Source of the DNA: an uncultured Flavobacteriales bacterium
Lineage (GTDB): Bacteria; Bacteroidota; Bacteroidia; Flavobacteriales_G; Salibacteraceae
DNA length: 64,000 bases
Assembly (NCBI GenBank): GCA_943788775.1
Contig: CALSRO010000005.1
Location: forward strand, 1 to 64,000
Direction: 5' to 3'
The notes beneath the pieces were generated by a model, which was not told where the DNA came from, searched no databases, and was given only the letters and a program-made list of their open reading frames with translations. Position 1 is the stretch's first letter. The number at the start of each line of letters is the position of its first letter. Made by a program: the position numbers and the translations under genes. Positions 36,906 to 45,382 of this stretch are shown here, in pieces.

Positions 36906-38531
36906 TCACGGTCCACGCTGCCCGAACCGTTGGCTGTATCCTGACGCCGGCCAGCGAGCCGTTGACATAGTATACATAGATGTTGGCACTGGCCGCGCTC
37001 GTTCCCGATATGGACGTGGTGCTGGTTTCGATCGGGATCGGTAGTGATGACCGGATGGGTCGGCCGTGGTGCCGGAGGTCCCGTAGCAAATGAAGATGGG
37101 TCCCGATTCACATTCCCCGGGGAGCTGCTGCGTGATGGTATACACCCCATTACTGAAACAAGGCGAGCCATTGTTGCAGGAGGATGTGGAATTGCACTTC
37201 CAGACCCAGGAAGAATCATTGGCCACGGTCACCTGACCAGAAGAATAGATATTCCCCCCCGTGGGCACTTGTAGTGTTGAACCCGAGTAAACATTCAGGT
37301 TGGCTCCTGGGATTCCACTACCCACCTCACCACACAATCCTTTAGAATTGACCGTGACTAAGCTCTCCACTACCAGATCGGTGCAGCTAATGCTCGAAGA
37401 AACAATGGCGTAAGCACAGCCATCGCGTGAAACGGAGTAGCCGGAAGCCTGGGCAAAGACCACGATAGAATCTCCGGCATCCAATGTGGAATCCAGTGAA
37501 GACAGACTCCAGCTTCCTGATCCATTGGCTGTTACGGTGTCGTATTCCACGGTGCTGCCACCGGTGTAGTGCACCTCAATGTACACTTGAGCACTGGCCA
37601 TAGCCGTGCCGGAGAAAGAGGTCGCACCGGCTTCAATCAGGCTGTTAATCGTGGGGCAATCTGTGCGGATGGCCGGAAACCCAGAGCAGGTGTCGCACAG
37701 ATTACCAAGGGAGGTTGGAACCTGGGCGTTGATTAAATCTTCATATGCGCACGTGATGCAATCGCCATAGGCCTCATCATCTACACCGCCTATATCAGAT
37801 ACGGAACCCTCCAAAGCACAAGTGTTGGACGTATTGGTCGTAGAGACCATGCGCAAAGGGGTGGAGGAGGTCACTCCGAAATACGTAGTCAATGCGGTGA
37901 GGGGCACATAGAAGTCATAGAAATAGTCGGGATCATTGCAACTCTCGATCCCGGCAATAGATTTCTGGTGATGGGTGGTGAGCGAGTAAATCGCCTTAAC
38001 ATCGTTGCAATTGTCGGCCCCATCGATGTCCACGATCGACACCTCATGTTTTGAACGCAACAGGATAATAGCCTCGAAACCTGGGTTTTCAGCGTTGGCG
38101 TTGGTGTCCTCCGAACCGAATTTCCCATCGACATCGAGGAAAACCGTATAACCTTTGGCGTTTGGCTTGAATCCTCCGAGGCGAAAGCGAATTATGAGGT
38201 TGCCGGCATCGTCCATCGCAAAGTAGGTAGCATGGCCATTAGTGTCTACGGCTAAATCAGTAAATCCGCAATTGGGACCGCTGCGGATATCGCCTAACGT
38301 TTCTCCTTCGCCAATAGTGGGCAAGGGGAACATGGTGATCTCAAATTCATCAACGTCATAACCATCACCAGAAAACCCCCCGGTGGTTTGCGATGTATAA
38401 CCATTAGAGTCGGGATCAAGTATGGCATCACCAGATTCAAAAATGAACCCGCTCGTTTGAGCCCCAGCCTGTGTTGCAATTAAAAGAACGAAAATTAGGG
38501 GGAAGATTAGTAAAACCGAAAAGTATTTCAT
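36906..38531 (-). CDS. SprB-like adhesin, N-terminal part
   Basis: A 541-codon frame opening with signal peptide MKYFSVLLIFPLIFVLLIAT. An N-terminal domain follows that is found in large T9SS cargo (SGDAILDPDSNGYTSQTTGG ... GYTVFLDVDGKFGSEDTNAN), then Ig-like domains (SVSRDGCAYAIV). It loses frame near 36910 in a GC-rich stretch. With the downstream pieces it would encode a protein of roughly 2,880 residues ending in the gliding-type domain at 29863. It is first in an apparent operon with PorP/SprF and OmpA genes. Confidence 0.85.
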   Translation of the reverse strand: MKYFSVLLIFPLIFVLLIATQAGAQTSGFIFESGDAILDPDSNGYTSQTTGGFSGDGYDVDEFEITMFPLPTIGEGETLGDIRSGPNCGFTDLAVDTNGHATYFAMDDAGNLIIRFRLGGFKPNAKGYTVFLDVDGKFGSEDTNANAENPGFEAIILLRSKHEVSIVDIDGADNCNDVKAIYSLTTHHQKSIAGIESCNDPDYFYDFYVPLTALTTYFGVTSSTPLRMVSTTNTSNTCALEGSVSDIGGVDDEAYGDCITCAYEDLINAQVPTSLGNLCDTCSGFPAIRTDCPTINSLIEAGATSFSGTAMASAQVYIEVHYTGGSTVEYDTVTANGSGSWSLSSLDSTLDAGDSIVVFAQASGYSVSRDGCAYAIVSSSISCTDLVVESLVTVNSKGLCGEVGSGIPGANLNVYSGSTLQVPTGGNIYSSGQVTVANDSSWVWKCNSTSSCNNGSPCFSNGVYTITQQLPGECESGPIFICYGTSGTTADPSGHHYRSRSKPAPRPYRERARPVPTSMYTMSTARWPASGYSQRFGQRGP

Positions 38532-38608
38532 GAAAATTTTTAGCGGATGATTGTATCAAATAGCCTGTTAATTTTTCGCGGGCGAATTTAAATACTTTTC
38601 TATGAGGG

Positions 38609-39037
38609 TTGGAAGAATTGATTTCAGAATTTGAGGATGGATTAGATAATTATTCAAGAATCAACTATTTCACACTATGTATGGTTACATCACTAGTCGA
38701 AAATGATAAGATTACTTTCCTACAGATTTATGAACAGTTTGATCGAATTGGAGTATTTAACTCAAATTGGGAAAACTCAATGTTAGAGGGGGTTGAGAAA
38801 ATAAATAGAAATATAGATCACTTGACTCATTCAGTCTATATGATGAATAATTCCATTTCAAGTAAACTAAATAAGTTAAATGACCTTACTCAAAGTTCTT
38901 TTGAAGGATTGAGACACTCTATAACAAAAGAGTTACAAAGTATCAATTCATCGGTTAAATTCAATAATCTTCTTACAGGTATACAAACCTACGAAATGTA
39001 TAAAGTCAATAGGAATACTAAGAGTTTGAGGGGATGA
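38609..39037 (+). CDS. Island: coiled-coil protein of unknown function
   Basis: A 142-residue protein starting at TTG (MEELISEFEDGLDNYSRINY); a stop two codons upstream closes the frame, and the next in-frame ATG is ~24 codons later. The middle has heptad-like stretches (EGVEKINRNIDHLTHSVYMM and ISSKLNKLNDL). No family recognised. It overlaps the next gene by 4 nt (ATGA), so the two are coupled. It is the first gene inside the AT-rich island, 77 nt from the adhesin start codon. Confidence 0.55.
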   Translation: MEELISEFEDGLDNYSRINYFTLCMVTSLVENDKITFLQIYEQFDRIGVFNSNWENSMLEGVEKINRNIDHLTHSVYMMNNSISSKLNKLNDLTQSSFEGLRHSITKELQSINSSVKFNNLLTGIQTYEMYKVNRNTKSLRG

Positions 39038-39546
39038 AACTATTCAGATTAAATAAAACCAACCTCAATGAGGTAGAACAGATACCATTCAAGTTAGAGA
39101 GGGATATACAAAACCTTGTGGAGGTTAATACAGAATCTGTATTTAATCTGAAGTTTATCCAATCTGAATTATCAGTAGATAAGTATCGGATAGATACTCT
39201 GTGTTTTGATGAAGAGAACAACTCCTTCGTTATTGTTGAGTATAAAAAGGGAAATAGTTATTCGGTAATAGACCAAGGTTATACTTACTTACAACTCCTA
39301 CTAAATAACAAATCTGATTTCTTATTGGTACTATCTCAACACTTCAATAAGGTTCTAAGAATGGAAGATGTTGATTGGTCTCAATCACGAATCATCTTTG
39401 TTTCTCCATCATTCAACTCTTATCAGAAGGATAGTGTAAACTTTAAAGACCTTCCATTTGAACTATGGGAAATCAAACGATATTCGAATGATACGATTGT
39501 GTTGAATCAACACCGTTCAAACTCAAAGAGAGTATTGAAACATTGA
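39034..39546 (+). CDS. Island: PD-(D/E)XK nuclease-like protein, probably C-terminally truncated
   Basis: A 170-residue protein. Its N-terminus (MKLFRLNKTNLNEVEQIPFK) and body resemble DUF5655/NucS-like proteins. A PD-(D/E)XK pattern is visible: the Asp in KYRIDTLCFD, then the E-x-K in FVIVEYKKGNSYSVIDQG. DWSQSRIIFVSPSFNSYQKD and LPFELWEIKRY are also family-like. Homologues I recall are longer. After 39520 the alternative frame continues with plausible sequence (SIETLNPNTTNSTIYTLISD), so a frameshift may have removed the C-terminal domain. A defence or DNA-repair role is possible but unproven. Confidence 0.65.
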   Translation: MKLFRLNKTNLNEVEQIPFKLERDIQNLVEVNTESVFNLKFIQSELSVDKYRIDTLCFDEENNSFVIVEYKKGNSYSVIDQGYTYLQLLLNNKSDFLLVLSQHFNKVLRMEDVDWSQSRIIFVSPSFNSYQKDSVNFKDLPFELWEIKRYSNDTIVLNQHRSNSKRVLKH

Positions 39547-39716
39547 ATCCGAATACAACTAACTCAACTATATATACCTTAATATCAGATTGGTTAGGGT
39601 ACTCAACTGAGAACACCTTTTGAGAATAGGATGTCAGTGGTATTAGGAACAGTGTGATTATGATGATTCAACAAAGGAACATCACATTGAAATTCACTTC
39701 AGAATTCCTATCATAA

Positions 39717-39866
39717 ATGACAAAATTCACATTAGAAAGGAACAAAGATGGTAGTATTTCGAGGGATAAGAAGGGTCTTCGGAAATACAAAGTATTAGAG
39801 GGAGAGGGGAGTTTGAACAACCCTCTCACCCACCAGAAATTACTCGACAGTAATTATTGTTTTTGA
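39717..39866 (+). CDS. Island: small ORF, doubtful
   Basis: A 49-residue open frame (MTKFTLERNKDGSISRDKKG) whose 3' end overlaps the convergent recombinase gene by 41 nt. It is highly charged and has no recognised family. Low confidence. Confidence 0.25.
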   Translation: MTKFTLERNKDGSISRDKKGLRKYKVLEGEGSLNNPLTHQKLLDSNYCF

Positions 39867-41595
39867 TAGGGGGTATTTCATCACTATCCTCAATAACTTC
39901 ATTAAAATTAAAGTTTTTTTTTCTACCAACTTTAGTGGGTTCTACTATAGTACCAATCTTACTCTCTCCGTTCAGTATAGTGTATTTGGTAATACCCCCG
40001 TTCGATTTACCTCTCTTCACAAACTTATCATTCACGATAGGAAGTTTTAGAGTTAGAATGAGTTTATGTTGGTTCAATTTGTGGTCAAAATGAACATTGA
40101 TTTTTCTGATATACTCTTTAACGATTTCTCTCTTATCCTCATCAGAAAAATTCTTTCTAAGATTTGAAATCCAACTCTTATGTTTTTCAATCCAATCAAA
40201 CCACTTATTAGAATCTTTAATGTTCTGAACCCTCATATTAATGTTATTGAGTTCATCAAATAGTGTAATTTTTTTCTTCCTTATTAGTTTATTTCCATCA
40301 TCAAATTGTTCTTTGGAAATATCCCCTACTAAATACCAATTTCTATTATCTTTTTCTCTTACTTCTAAATCTTTGATTGATTTCCCAATCTTCCTTTTTT
40401 CTTTGTAGAGTTCGTTCAGTTTAGACACCTTATCTTCTTCTGATTTGGTTTTTTGACTTAGTACATCAACCTTAATTTTTTCTTTGATTAGGTGGGAGTT
40501 CTGTAGTATATCGATGAGGGTTTTCCATACTATATTATCAGTATTCTTAATGTTGATGGATTTCTTAACCCCACATTTAACTTTCTTTGAGTTATCTATC
40601 TTTCTCCAATTGTTTTCTCTACTTCTACAATAGTAGTAGTATTCATTTTTTGAAGGTTTTACTCTACATCCGTATATATCACCACAATCACCACAAAAGA
40701 TTAATCCTCTGAGTAAAACATTATCATATTTAACCTTTGTTAATTGGTTCTTCTTCTTCAATGTTTCATCCAATTTAACTTGTACTAAATCGAATGTGTA
40801 ATTATCTATTATTCTGAGATTCGGATTTGTGTGGTATAATCTCTTAGGATTGTTTTTATCTGTAATTTTATCAATCATCGAATCTGTTCCAATATAGATT
40901 TCATTTCGTAACATATTGGTAACAGAAGTTGGATTCCAAAAATCAGTTGTTGAACGAGGTGGTTGAACCTTATTCTTATCTAATTCTCTACATATCTCAA
41001 TGGATGAGGAATCACTAATGAACATATCAAAAATCTTCCTTACCCATACACTTTGTTCTTCATCGATAACTAATGATTTAGTACCATTTACTTTCTCAGT
41101 TCTGTATCCAAATGGTGGTTTACCACCTCTCCAACCACCTTTTTTAAAGTGAGAAACCTTTCCCGTCATTGATTTTTTTCTTTGAACCCTTACAAAGAAC
41201 TGATTGATAGATGAGAAGAAATCAAACATCAATAATTGTTCATCACTTTGAAAATCCACACTACTTTCTTGTGTGTATAGTGTAACATCCTTTTCTTCAA
41301 GTTCCTTTCTGAGAATAGAACTTACCATTGGATTTCGTGAGAGTCGACTGAGGTCGTAAACAAAAAGATGTTTCACATTACCTTCTTGGATTTCTGTAAA
41401 GAGTTCTGTTAATACCTCTCTATCTTCGATGTTTTCACTTGAACCACTTTTACCACCTTCACACCAATCTTTAAGATTTTTCAATCCTAATGATTTCATT
41501 TTTTTCTTCCCCAATTTTAATTGGTCATCAAGTGAGTATTTCTCTTCCTGTCCTCTTGTTGAAACTCTTCTGTAGATATGTAGTGTATGTTCCAT
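39826..41595 (-). CDS. Large serine recombinase (integrase)
   Basis: A 589-residue protein. The resolvase catalytic domain starts IYRRVSTRGQEEKYSLDDQL with the nucleophilic Ser in RVST, followed by LFVYDLSRLSRNP. The recombinase domain (GGWRGGKPPFGYR ... FWNPTSVTNMLRNEIYIG) comes next, then a zinc-ribbon (LIFCGDCGDIYGC ... YYYCRSR) and a long coiled coil (~380-460). This is the order of large serine integrases that insert and excise elements. It lies 46 nt downstream of a small serine recombinase on the same strand and is the likely mobility enzyme of the island. Confidence 0.92.
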   Translation of the reverse strand: MEHTLHIYRRVSTRGQEEKYSLDDQLKLGKKKMKSLGLKNLKDWCEGGKSGSSENIEDREVLTELFTEIQEGNVKHLFVYDLSRLSRNPMVSSILRKELEEKDVTLYTQESSVDFQSDEQLLMFDFFSSINQFFVRVQRKKSMTGKVSHFKKGGWRGGKPPFGYRTEKVNGTKSLVIDEEQSVWVRKIFDMFISDSSSIEICRELDKNKVQPPRSTTDFWNPTSVTNMLRNEIYIGTDSMIDKITDKNNPKRLYHTNPNLRIIDNYTFDLVQVKLDETLKKKNQLTKVKYDNVLLRGLIFCGDCGDIYGCRVKPSKNEYYYYCRSRENNWRKIDNSKKVKCGVKKSINIKNTDNIVWKTLIDILQNSHLIKEKIKVDVLSQKTKSEEDKVSKLNELYKEKRKIGKSIKDLEVREKDNRNWYLVGDISKEQFDDGNKLIRKKKITLFDELNNINMRVQNIKDSNKWFDWIEKHKSWISNLRKNFSDEDKREIVKEYIRKINVHFDHKLNQHKLILTLKLPIVNDKFVKRGKSNGGITKYTILNGESKIGTIVEPTKVGRKKNFNFNEVIEDSDEIPPIKNNNYCRVISGG

Positions 41596-41641
41596 TACAC
41601 TTCAAACTTACAAAAAAACCACCTATCGTAAAAGTTTACCA

Positions 41642-42259
41642 TCACACTAACTCTAATTCTTTACTAAATACCTTTCTCACCTTCTTAATCAAATTAGGAG
41701 AACACCCAACTACCTTCTGAATCTCTGAATATTTCAAACCACGTTGTAAGAGTTTGAATATCTCTTTGTTCTTTGGTTTCGATAAGAATATCTCAGTTGA
41801 TTCTTTTGTCCCAATCTGTCTTCCTTTATACAATCCCTTCTCTTTACGGAGTTTGATTCCTTCCATCTGTCGTTCCCTTATCAATGAACGTTCGAAATCA
41901 CTCATAGTAGAAAGGATACTCATCATCAGTTGAGAGAACTTATCTTCTTTACCATTCTCATCAATGTTTCGAAGATTGGGGTTTCTACAAACGATGGTAA
42001 TCTTCTTTTCAGATAGTTCCTTCCAAACTGAAAGAACATCCAATGTATTTCTACCTAATCTATCAATGGAGTGAATCTCCAAATGGGTGAGTTGGTTTGA
42101 ATCAATCAGTTTTTTGATTTGAGAACCTTGTGGTCGTTCCCAAAACGGAATCAGACCGGAACACCTATCTACAAGAACATAATCGAATCCATCCGTATTT
42201 TGAATCTGTCGTTCCTCATTCTGAGATTGAGAACTAACACGGGAATAAAGTACCTTCAT
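41642..42259 (-). CDS. Small serine recombinase (resolvase/invertase)
   Basis: A 205-residue protein. The catalytic domain has the Ser in VLYSRVSSQSQNEERQ, the conserved EIHSIDRLGRNTLDVLSVW and FERSLIRERQMEGIKLRKEK. A C-terminal helix-turn-helix is present (LQRGLKYSEIQKVVGCSPNL). Length fits resolvases/DNA invertases. It could resolve cointegrates or invert a segment. It precedes the large recombinase gene by 46 nt, probably cotranscribed. Confidence 0.92.
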   Translation of the reverse strand: MKVLYSRVSSQSQNEERQIQNTDGFDYVLVDRCSGLIPFWERPQGSQIKKLIDSNQLTHLEIHSIDRLGRNTLDVLSVWKELSEKKITIVCRNPNLRNIDENGKEDKFSQLMMSILSTMSDFERSLIRERQMEGIKLRKEKGLYKGRQIGTKESTEIFLSKPKNKEIFKLLQRGLKYSEIQKVVGCSPNLIKKVRKVFSKELELV

Positions 42260-42345
42260 TTTACTATTATTTAAGGGTAATCAGGAATCATGTCTAATAT
42301 AATAGTAATTCCTGAGAAAACAAAGGATTTACAAGGGTTTCAATA

Positions 42346-42379
42346 CTATCATTTGGAGTGTACTTTAAAATGATAATGA
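42346..42379. repeat. Palindromic repeat shared with 26225-26257
   Basis: ACTATCATTTGGAGTGTACT followed by TTAAAATGATAATG, between the recombinase start and the next gene. The inverted arms ATCATTT/AAAATGAT could be a recombinase or regulator binding site. Confidence 0.5.
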
Positions 42380-42422
42380 AAAAGGGAATAGATGAAATTC
42401 TACTCCCTTTTAATTCATAGAG

Positions 42423-42953
42423 TTAAATGTTGAATAGATACTCATCAAACAATCTTTCGTTTTCATTCCATTCATTCTCCATTTTCATAAGTTTCTCAGA
42501 TTCATTTAAGAGAAATTTTCTCAGATTCTTTATGAACTGTGATTTCTCATTATCCATATAAACTTCATCATATGTTTCAATTATTTCTTCCTTTTCGATG
42601 TATGGGAAATTGTTAGAATGAAATAATGAATCATTGAGACAATCTATAGTTTCAACTCTGAATCTACTTAATGTATTATGAATTGATTCTTCTATGGAAC
42701 TGATTACACCCATTTCGAAACTCCTCTTCATATAATCATTCAACCATTGTTCTGATGGTTTATATAACTTTTCACCACCAAACTCATCTATTTGTTGAGG
42801 TTGGTTACTATTGTTCACCACTTCCTTTATATTATTAATGTATTTCATATTAAAAACGGTTAACCTAATACCGTAAGGTTTATTTATTAAGTAATTCCCT
42901 TTTAGTTTTGAATTGTTGGGTAGTGATTTTAACATCTGATTTCGTTTTATCAT
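42423..42953 (-). CDS. Island: hypothetical protein
   Basis: A protein of up to 176 residues (MIKRNQMLKSLPNNSKLKGN); an internal ATG at 42848 (MKYINNIKEVVNNSNQ) is an alternative start. Rich in Asn, Glu and Lys and probably helical in its second half (KSQFIKNLRKFLLNESEKLM). No signal peptide and no known family. It follows the next unknown gene by 23 nt and is likely in the same transcript. Confidence 0.5.
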   Translation of the reverse strand: MIKRNQMLKSLPNNSKLKGNYLINKPYGIRLTVFNMKYINNIKEVVNNSNQPQQIDEFGGEKLYKPSEQWLNDYMKRSFEMGVISSIEESIHNTLSRFRVETIDCLNDSLFHSNNFPYIEKEEIIETYDEVYMDNEKSQFIKNLRKFLLNESEKLMKMENEWNENERLFDEYLFNI

Positions 42954-42976
42954 ATTTTTCTGAAATATTCATAATA

Positions 42977-43546
42977 TTAGTTTTTAATTGTTTCTAATAA
43001 TTGTTGTTTCAACTCCTCTTTATCAAAATCAAAGTATTGTTCGAAATTCTGTTCTAAATAATATTTTTGAAGGTTCTCAACAGTATACTCTTCTTCACCA
43101 ACAAATTCTTCACTACTTCTAATATTTTTTACGTCCATCATTCCACTTAATGAAAAACTAAAATTAGAATCCATTAAATCGTTTATCATCCCTTCAAGAG
43201 TTTTGTATTTCTTCCATGTGAATCCAAAAAAACTTTCATCATCTTGAAGAATTCTATAATCTCTCACATCGTAATGATTCTCTTTAGGAAATACTTCCCC
43301 TACATAGAAGTAGTTATATCTTATACCATCTCTACAATTAGGATTCTTGTACTTAAATGATATCATATAGGATGGTGTATAATCACCAAAACTATCATTG
43401 ATATAAACCTTATCGTTTGATTTGAATAAGGTTTCCAATTCAAGAGATTTTTGAATTACTTTTTTGGAAAGTTTTACTTTTCCGAAATCAATTCCTCTCT
43501 GAACATTGGATGAAACTGATTCACTTTGATTAATTACATTTTTCAT
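42977..43546 (-). CDS. Island: hypothetical protein
   Basis: A 189-residue soluble protein starting MKNVINQSESVSSNVQRGID (ATG at 43546; the frame extends 14 codons further but that part is unlikely). Predicted mixed alpha/beta with an acidic C-terminus (YFDFDKEELKQQLLETIKN). No recognised family. Middle member of a three-gene minus-strand set (43598, 42977, 42423) upstream of the recombinases. Confidence 0.55.
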   Translation of the reverse strand: MKNVINQSESVSSNVQRGIDFGKVKLSKKVIQKSLELETLFKSNDKVYINDSFGDYTPSYMISFKYKNPNCRDGIRYNYFYVGEVFPKENHYDVRDYRILQDDESFFGFTWKKYKTLEGMINDLMDSNFSFSLSGMMDVKNIRSSEEFVGEEEYTVENLQKYYLEQNFEQYFDFDKEELKQQLLETIKN

Positions 43547-43597
43547 ATTTCTTTGTTTTAATTTGGTTTTTTTAAAGAGGGGATACACTAACCTCTT

Positions 43598-43747
43598 TTA
43601 TTTAATTGGTTTCTCTTCGGAGTGGAAACCCATAGGAAGATTCTCCTCCCACTTCACTACTGATGATGATTTTACTTCTGAAGTATCCTCATCGATTTCT
43701 TTTGTTATCTCATTATTTACCTCTTTTCTCATTTTAATTTCATTCAT
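43598..43747 (-). CDS. Island: small acidic protein
   Basis: A 49-residue frame (MNEIKMRKEVNNEITKEIDE ... GFHSEEKPIK) preceded by AGAGTTAAAG. It is followed by a hairpin (AAAGAGG/CCCTCTTT, 43570-43600) before the next gene of the set. No family recognised. Coding is suggested by codon use like its neighbours and its position in the set. Confidence 0.4.
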   Translation of the reverse strand: MNEIKMRKEVNNEITKEIDEDTSEVKSSSVVKWEENLPMGFHSEEKPIK

Positions 43748-43953
43748 CTTTAACTCTCAATCCTTATTACTATATAAAGATACAAACACCTTTACCCTGT
43801 AAAAATTACCAAAACAGAGTAGGGTACATTAATAGGATAAAAACCACCCTGTCAATTATGAATTAAGGAAGTAGGGTAATTAGGATGTCTCACAGAGTAA
43901 AATGTAGATTAAGTCGACTATATTTGAGACTTTAACCAAAAATCAAAAACACA

Positions 43954-44499
43954 TTGAAGAAGAATTTCCAATTAAAATATGTTTCTGAAGAAGTATGGAT
44001 GAATACTCCTGAAGAGATACAAGACAAGAAGATGAAATACTCCATTCTCAATGGATTAATTAAGAGAAGAGAAAGTAAATTGGAGAGATTAAGGAGAGAA
44101 ATAAAAACCACCCAACAACAACTGAACGAAAACAAAAAGGATAGAACTGTTTTACTAGATGAATTACAAGAGTTCTCCGAGAACTATATCCCATCGGTCA
44201 GTCCTTATCAAAGTTCATCAAAGAGTTATCAATGGTCAGTAAACCTTAAAATCGGTAAACTGAAGAAAACACTTTACTTAGGAAGTGATAAAAACGTAAG
44301 GAAACGAATGGATGAGGTTATTGGAGAGGATAAGTATCTACCTGTATTCGGTAGGATTAATAACTTAAATGAAGAGTTAACAGAGGAAATAAGAAATACT
44401 ATCCAAAAAAATCTGATTGAAGAACTTCAGAAGGATTTTAGAGGAGTTCAAAATCGATATGAGAAGAAAGGATTGAAGATGATGGATTATTTGAGGTAG
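43954..44499 (+). CDS. Island: coiled-coil protein
   Basis: A 181-residue protein starting at TTG (MKKNFQLKYVSEEVWMNTPE). Residues ~30-70 form a strong coiled coil (RRESKLERLRREIKTTQQQL). The middle is beta-like (SYQWSVNLKIGKLKKTLYLG), recalling the arm-type DNA-binding segment of some phage and integrase proteins. The C-terminus is helical and basic. No family assigned. Confidence 0.5.
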   Translation: MKKNFQLKYVSEEVWMNTPEEIQDKKMKYSILNGLIKRRESKLERLRREIKTTQQQLNENKKDRTVLLDELQEFSENYIPSVSPYQSSSKSYQWSVNLKIGKLKKTLYLGSDKNVRKRMDEVIGEDKYLPVFGRINNLNEELTEEIRNTIQKNLIEELQKDFRGVQNRYEKKGLKMMDYLR

Positions 44500-44540
44500 G
44501 AGGTTTCCCCTAACCTTAAAACCTGACTTCGACATATAAA

Positions 44541-44582
44541 CCACCCATTTTCAAACTCAATGAAAAGGTTTGAATGGGGTTA
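44541..44582. terminator. Convergent terminator-like hairpin
   Basis: CCCATTTTCAAAC and GTTTGAATGGGG pair around an A/G-rich loop, between two convergent genes. A wider inverted repeat (GAGGTAG ... CTACCTC) encloses it. No clear T run. Confidence 0.35.
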
Positions 44583-44608
44583 CAAGAAAATACCCCCTAC
44601 CTCCTATT

Positions 44609-45079
44609 TTAAACGTTATAAACACTTTGTTTGTGTTTTTGAAGTAATTTATCGACCTCTCTAAACAAATAGTAGAAACTCTCACTTAAATCCTTATCAT
44701 AAGATTCCAATCCCATAAAAGAAAAATGAATGTGTTTGTTTCGAATTTCAACACCAGTAATCAAATTTCTTTTTAGTTCTTGAGGTATCCATTGATTATT
44801 TCCAAGTTCGTTAACAATTCTCTTTAAATCTACCATCTTATGATATGTCTCCAATTCATACCAATTACCTTCAGTTTCATACTTATATAGTTGATACATC
44901 ACGTATAATCTATCCTCCATTAAGGATTGAATGAGAATGAAGGAATTTATGTACTCCTCAGAATCCATACATTCATTATACTTTTCAATAACTGAAGTGT
45001 AAATTCTCCCTAATTCTTTATTTTCTACTAGGGTTCTTTCCTTTCGTAAATCGTTGTAAAACCTTTTAAATACTCCCAT
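44609..45079 (-). CDS. Island: HEPN-like protein
   Basis: A 156-residue all-helical protein (MGVFKRFYNDLRKERTLVEN). A pattern typical of HEPN domains is visible: a helix with FILIQSLMEDRLYVMYQLYK and, ~60 residues later, EIRNKHIHFSF, which fits the R-x(4)-H RNase motif. HEPN proteins are often toxins or defence RNases, but some are inactive scaffolds. No nucleotidyltransferase antitoxin partner is visible; the neighbour at 45118 encodes a 67-residue basic protein. Family call is by eye only. Confidence 0.5.
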   Translation of the reverse strand: MGVFKRFYNDLRKERTLVENKELGRIYTSVIEKYNECMDSEEYINSFILIQSLMEDRLYVMYQLYKYETEGNWYELETYHKMVDLKRIVNELGNNQWIPQELKRNLITGVEIRNKHIHFSFMGLESYDKDLSESFYYLFREVDKLLQKHKQSVYNV

Positions 45080-45117
45080 AACTTATTTATTAATTTAATC
45101 TTCTTCCACCAATCGGT

Positions 45118-45321
45118 TTATTCCGAAGGAACACTCAATCCACCGATTCGTTTTACTGTAGATTTTCCTTTTCTACCATCGATGTAATAACCAACATCTC
45201 CATCATCACCATTATCTAAATGGTAATTCTTAGGTAGTATTCCTAATCGAACTAATTCAGAACCACTAATTCCTCCTTTTCTCAGTTCTTTAATTTCTTT
45301 TCTTCTTTTTCTACTACTCAT
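45118..45321 (-). CDS. Island: small basic protein
   Basis: A 67-residue protein with a Lys/Arg-rich N-terminus (MSSRKRRKEIKELRKGGISG) and a conserved-looking SGSELVRLGILPKNYHL. It lies 38 nt upstream of the HEPN-like gene on the same strand. It could be a partner or antitoxin of that gene, but there is no direct evidence. Confidence 0.45.
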   Translation of the reverse strand: MSSRKRRKEIKELRKGGISGSELVRLGILPKNYHLDNGDDGDVGYYIDGRKGKSTVKRIGGLSVPSE

Positions 45322-45382
45322 AGAGGATTAAGATACGGAGAAATATCTTAGATTTGAAGGGATAACTTAATTTTAAGAACCT

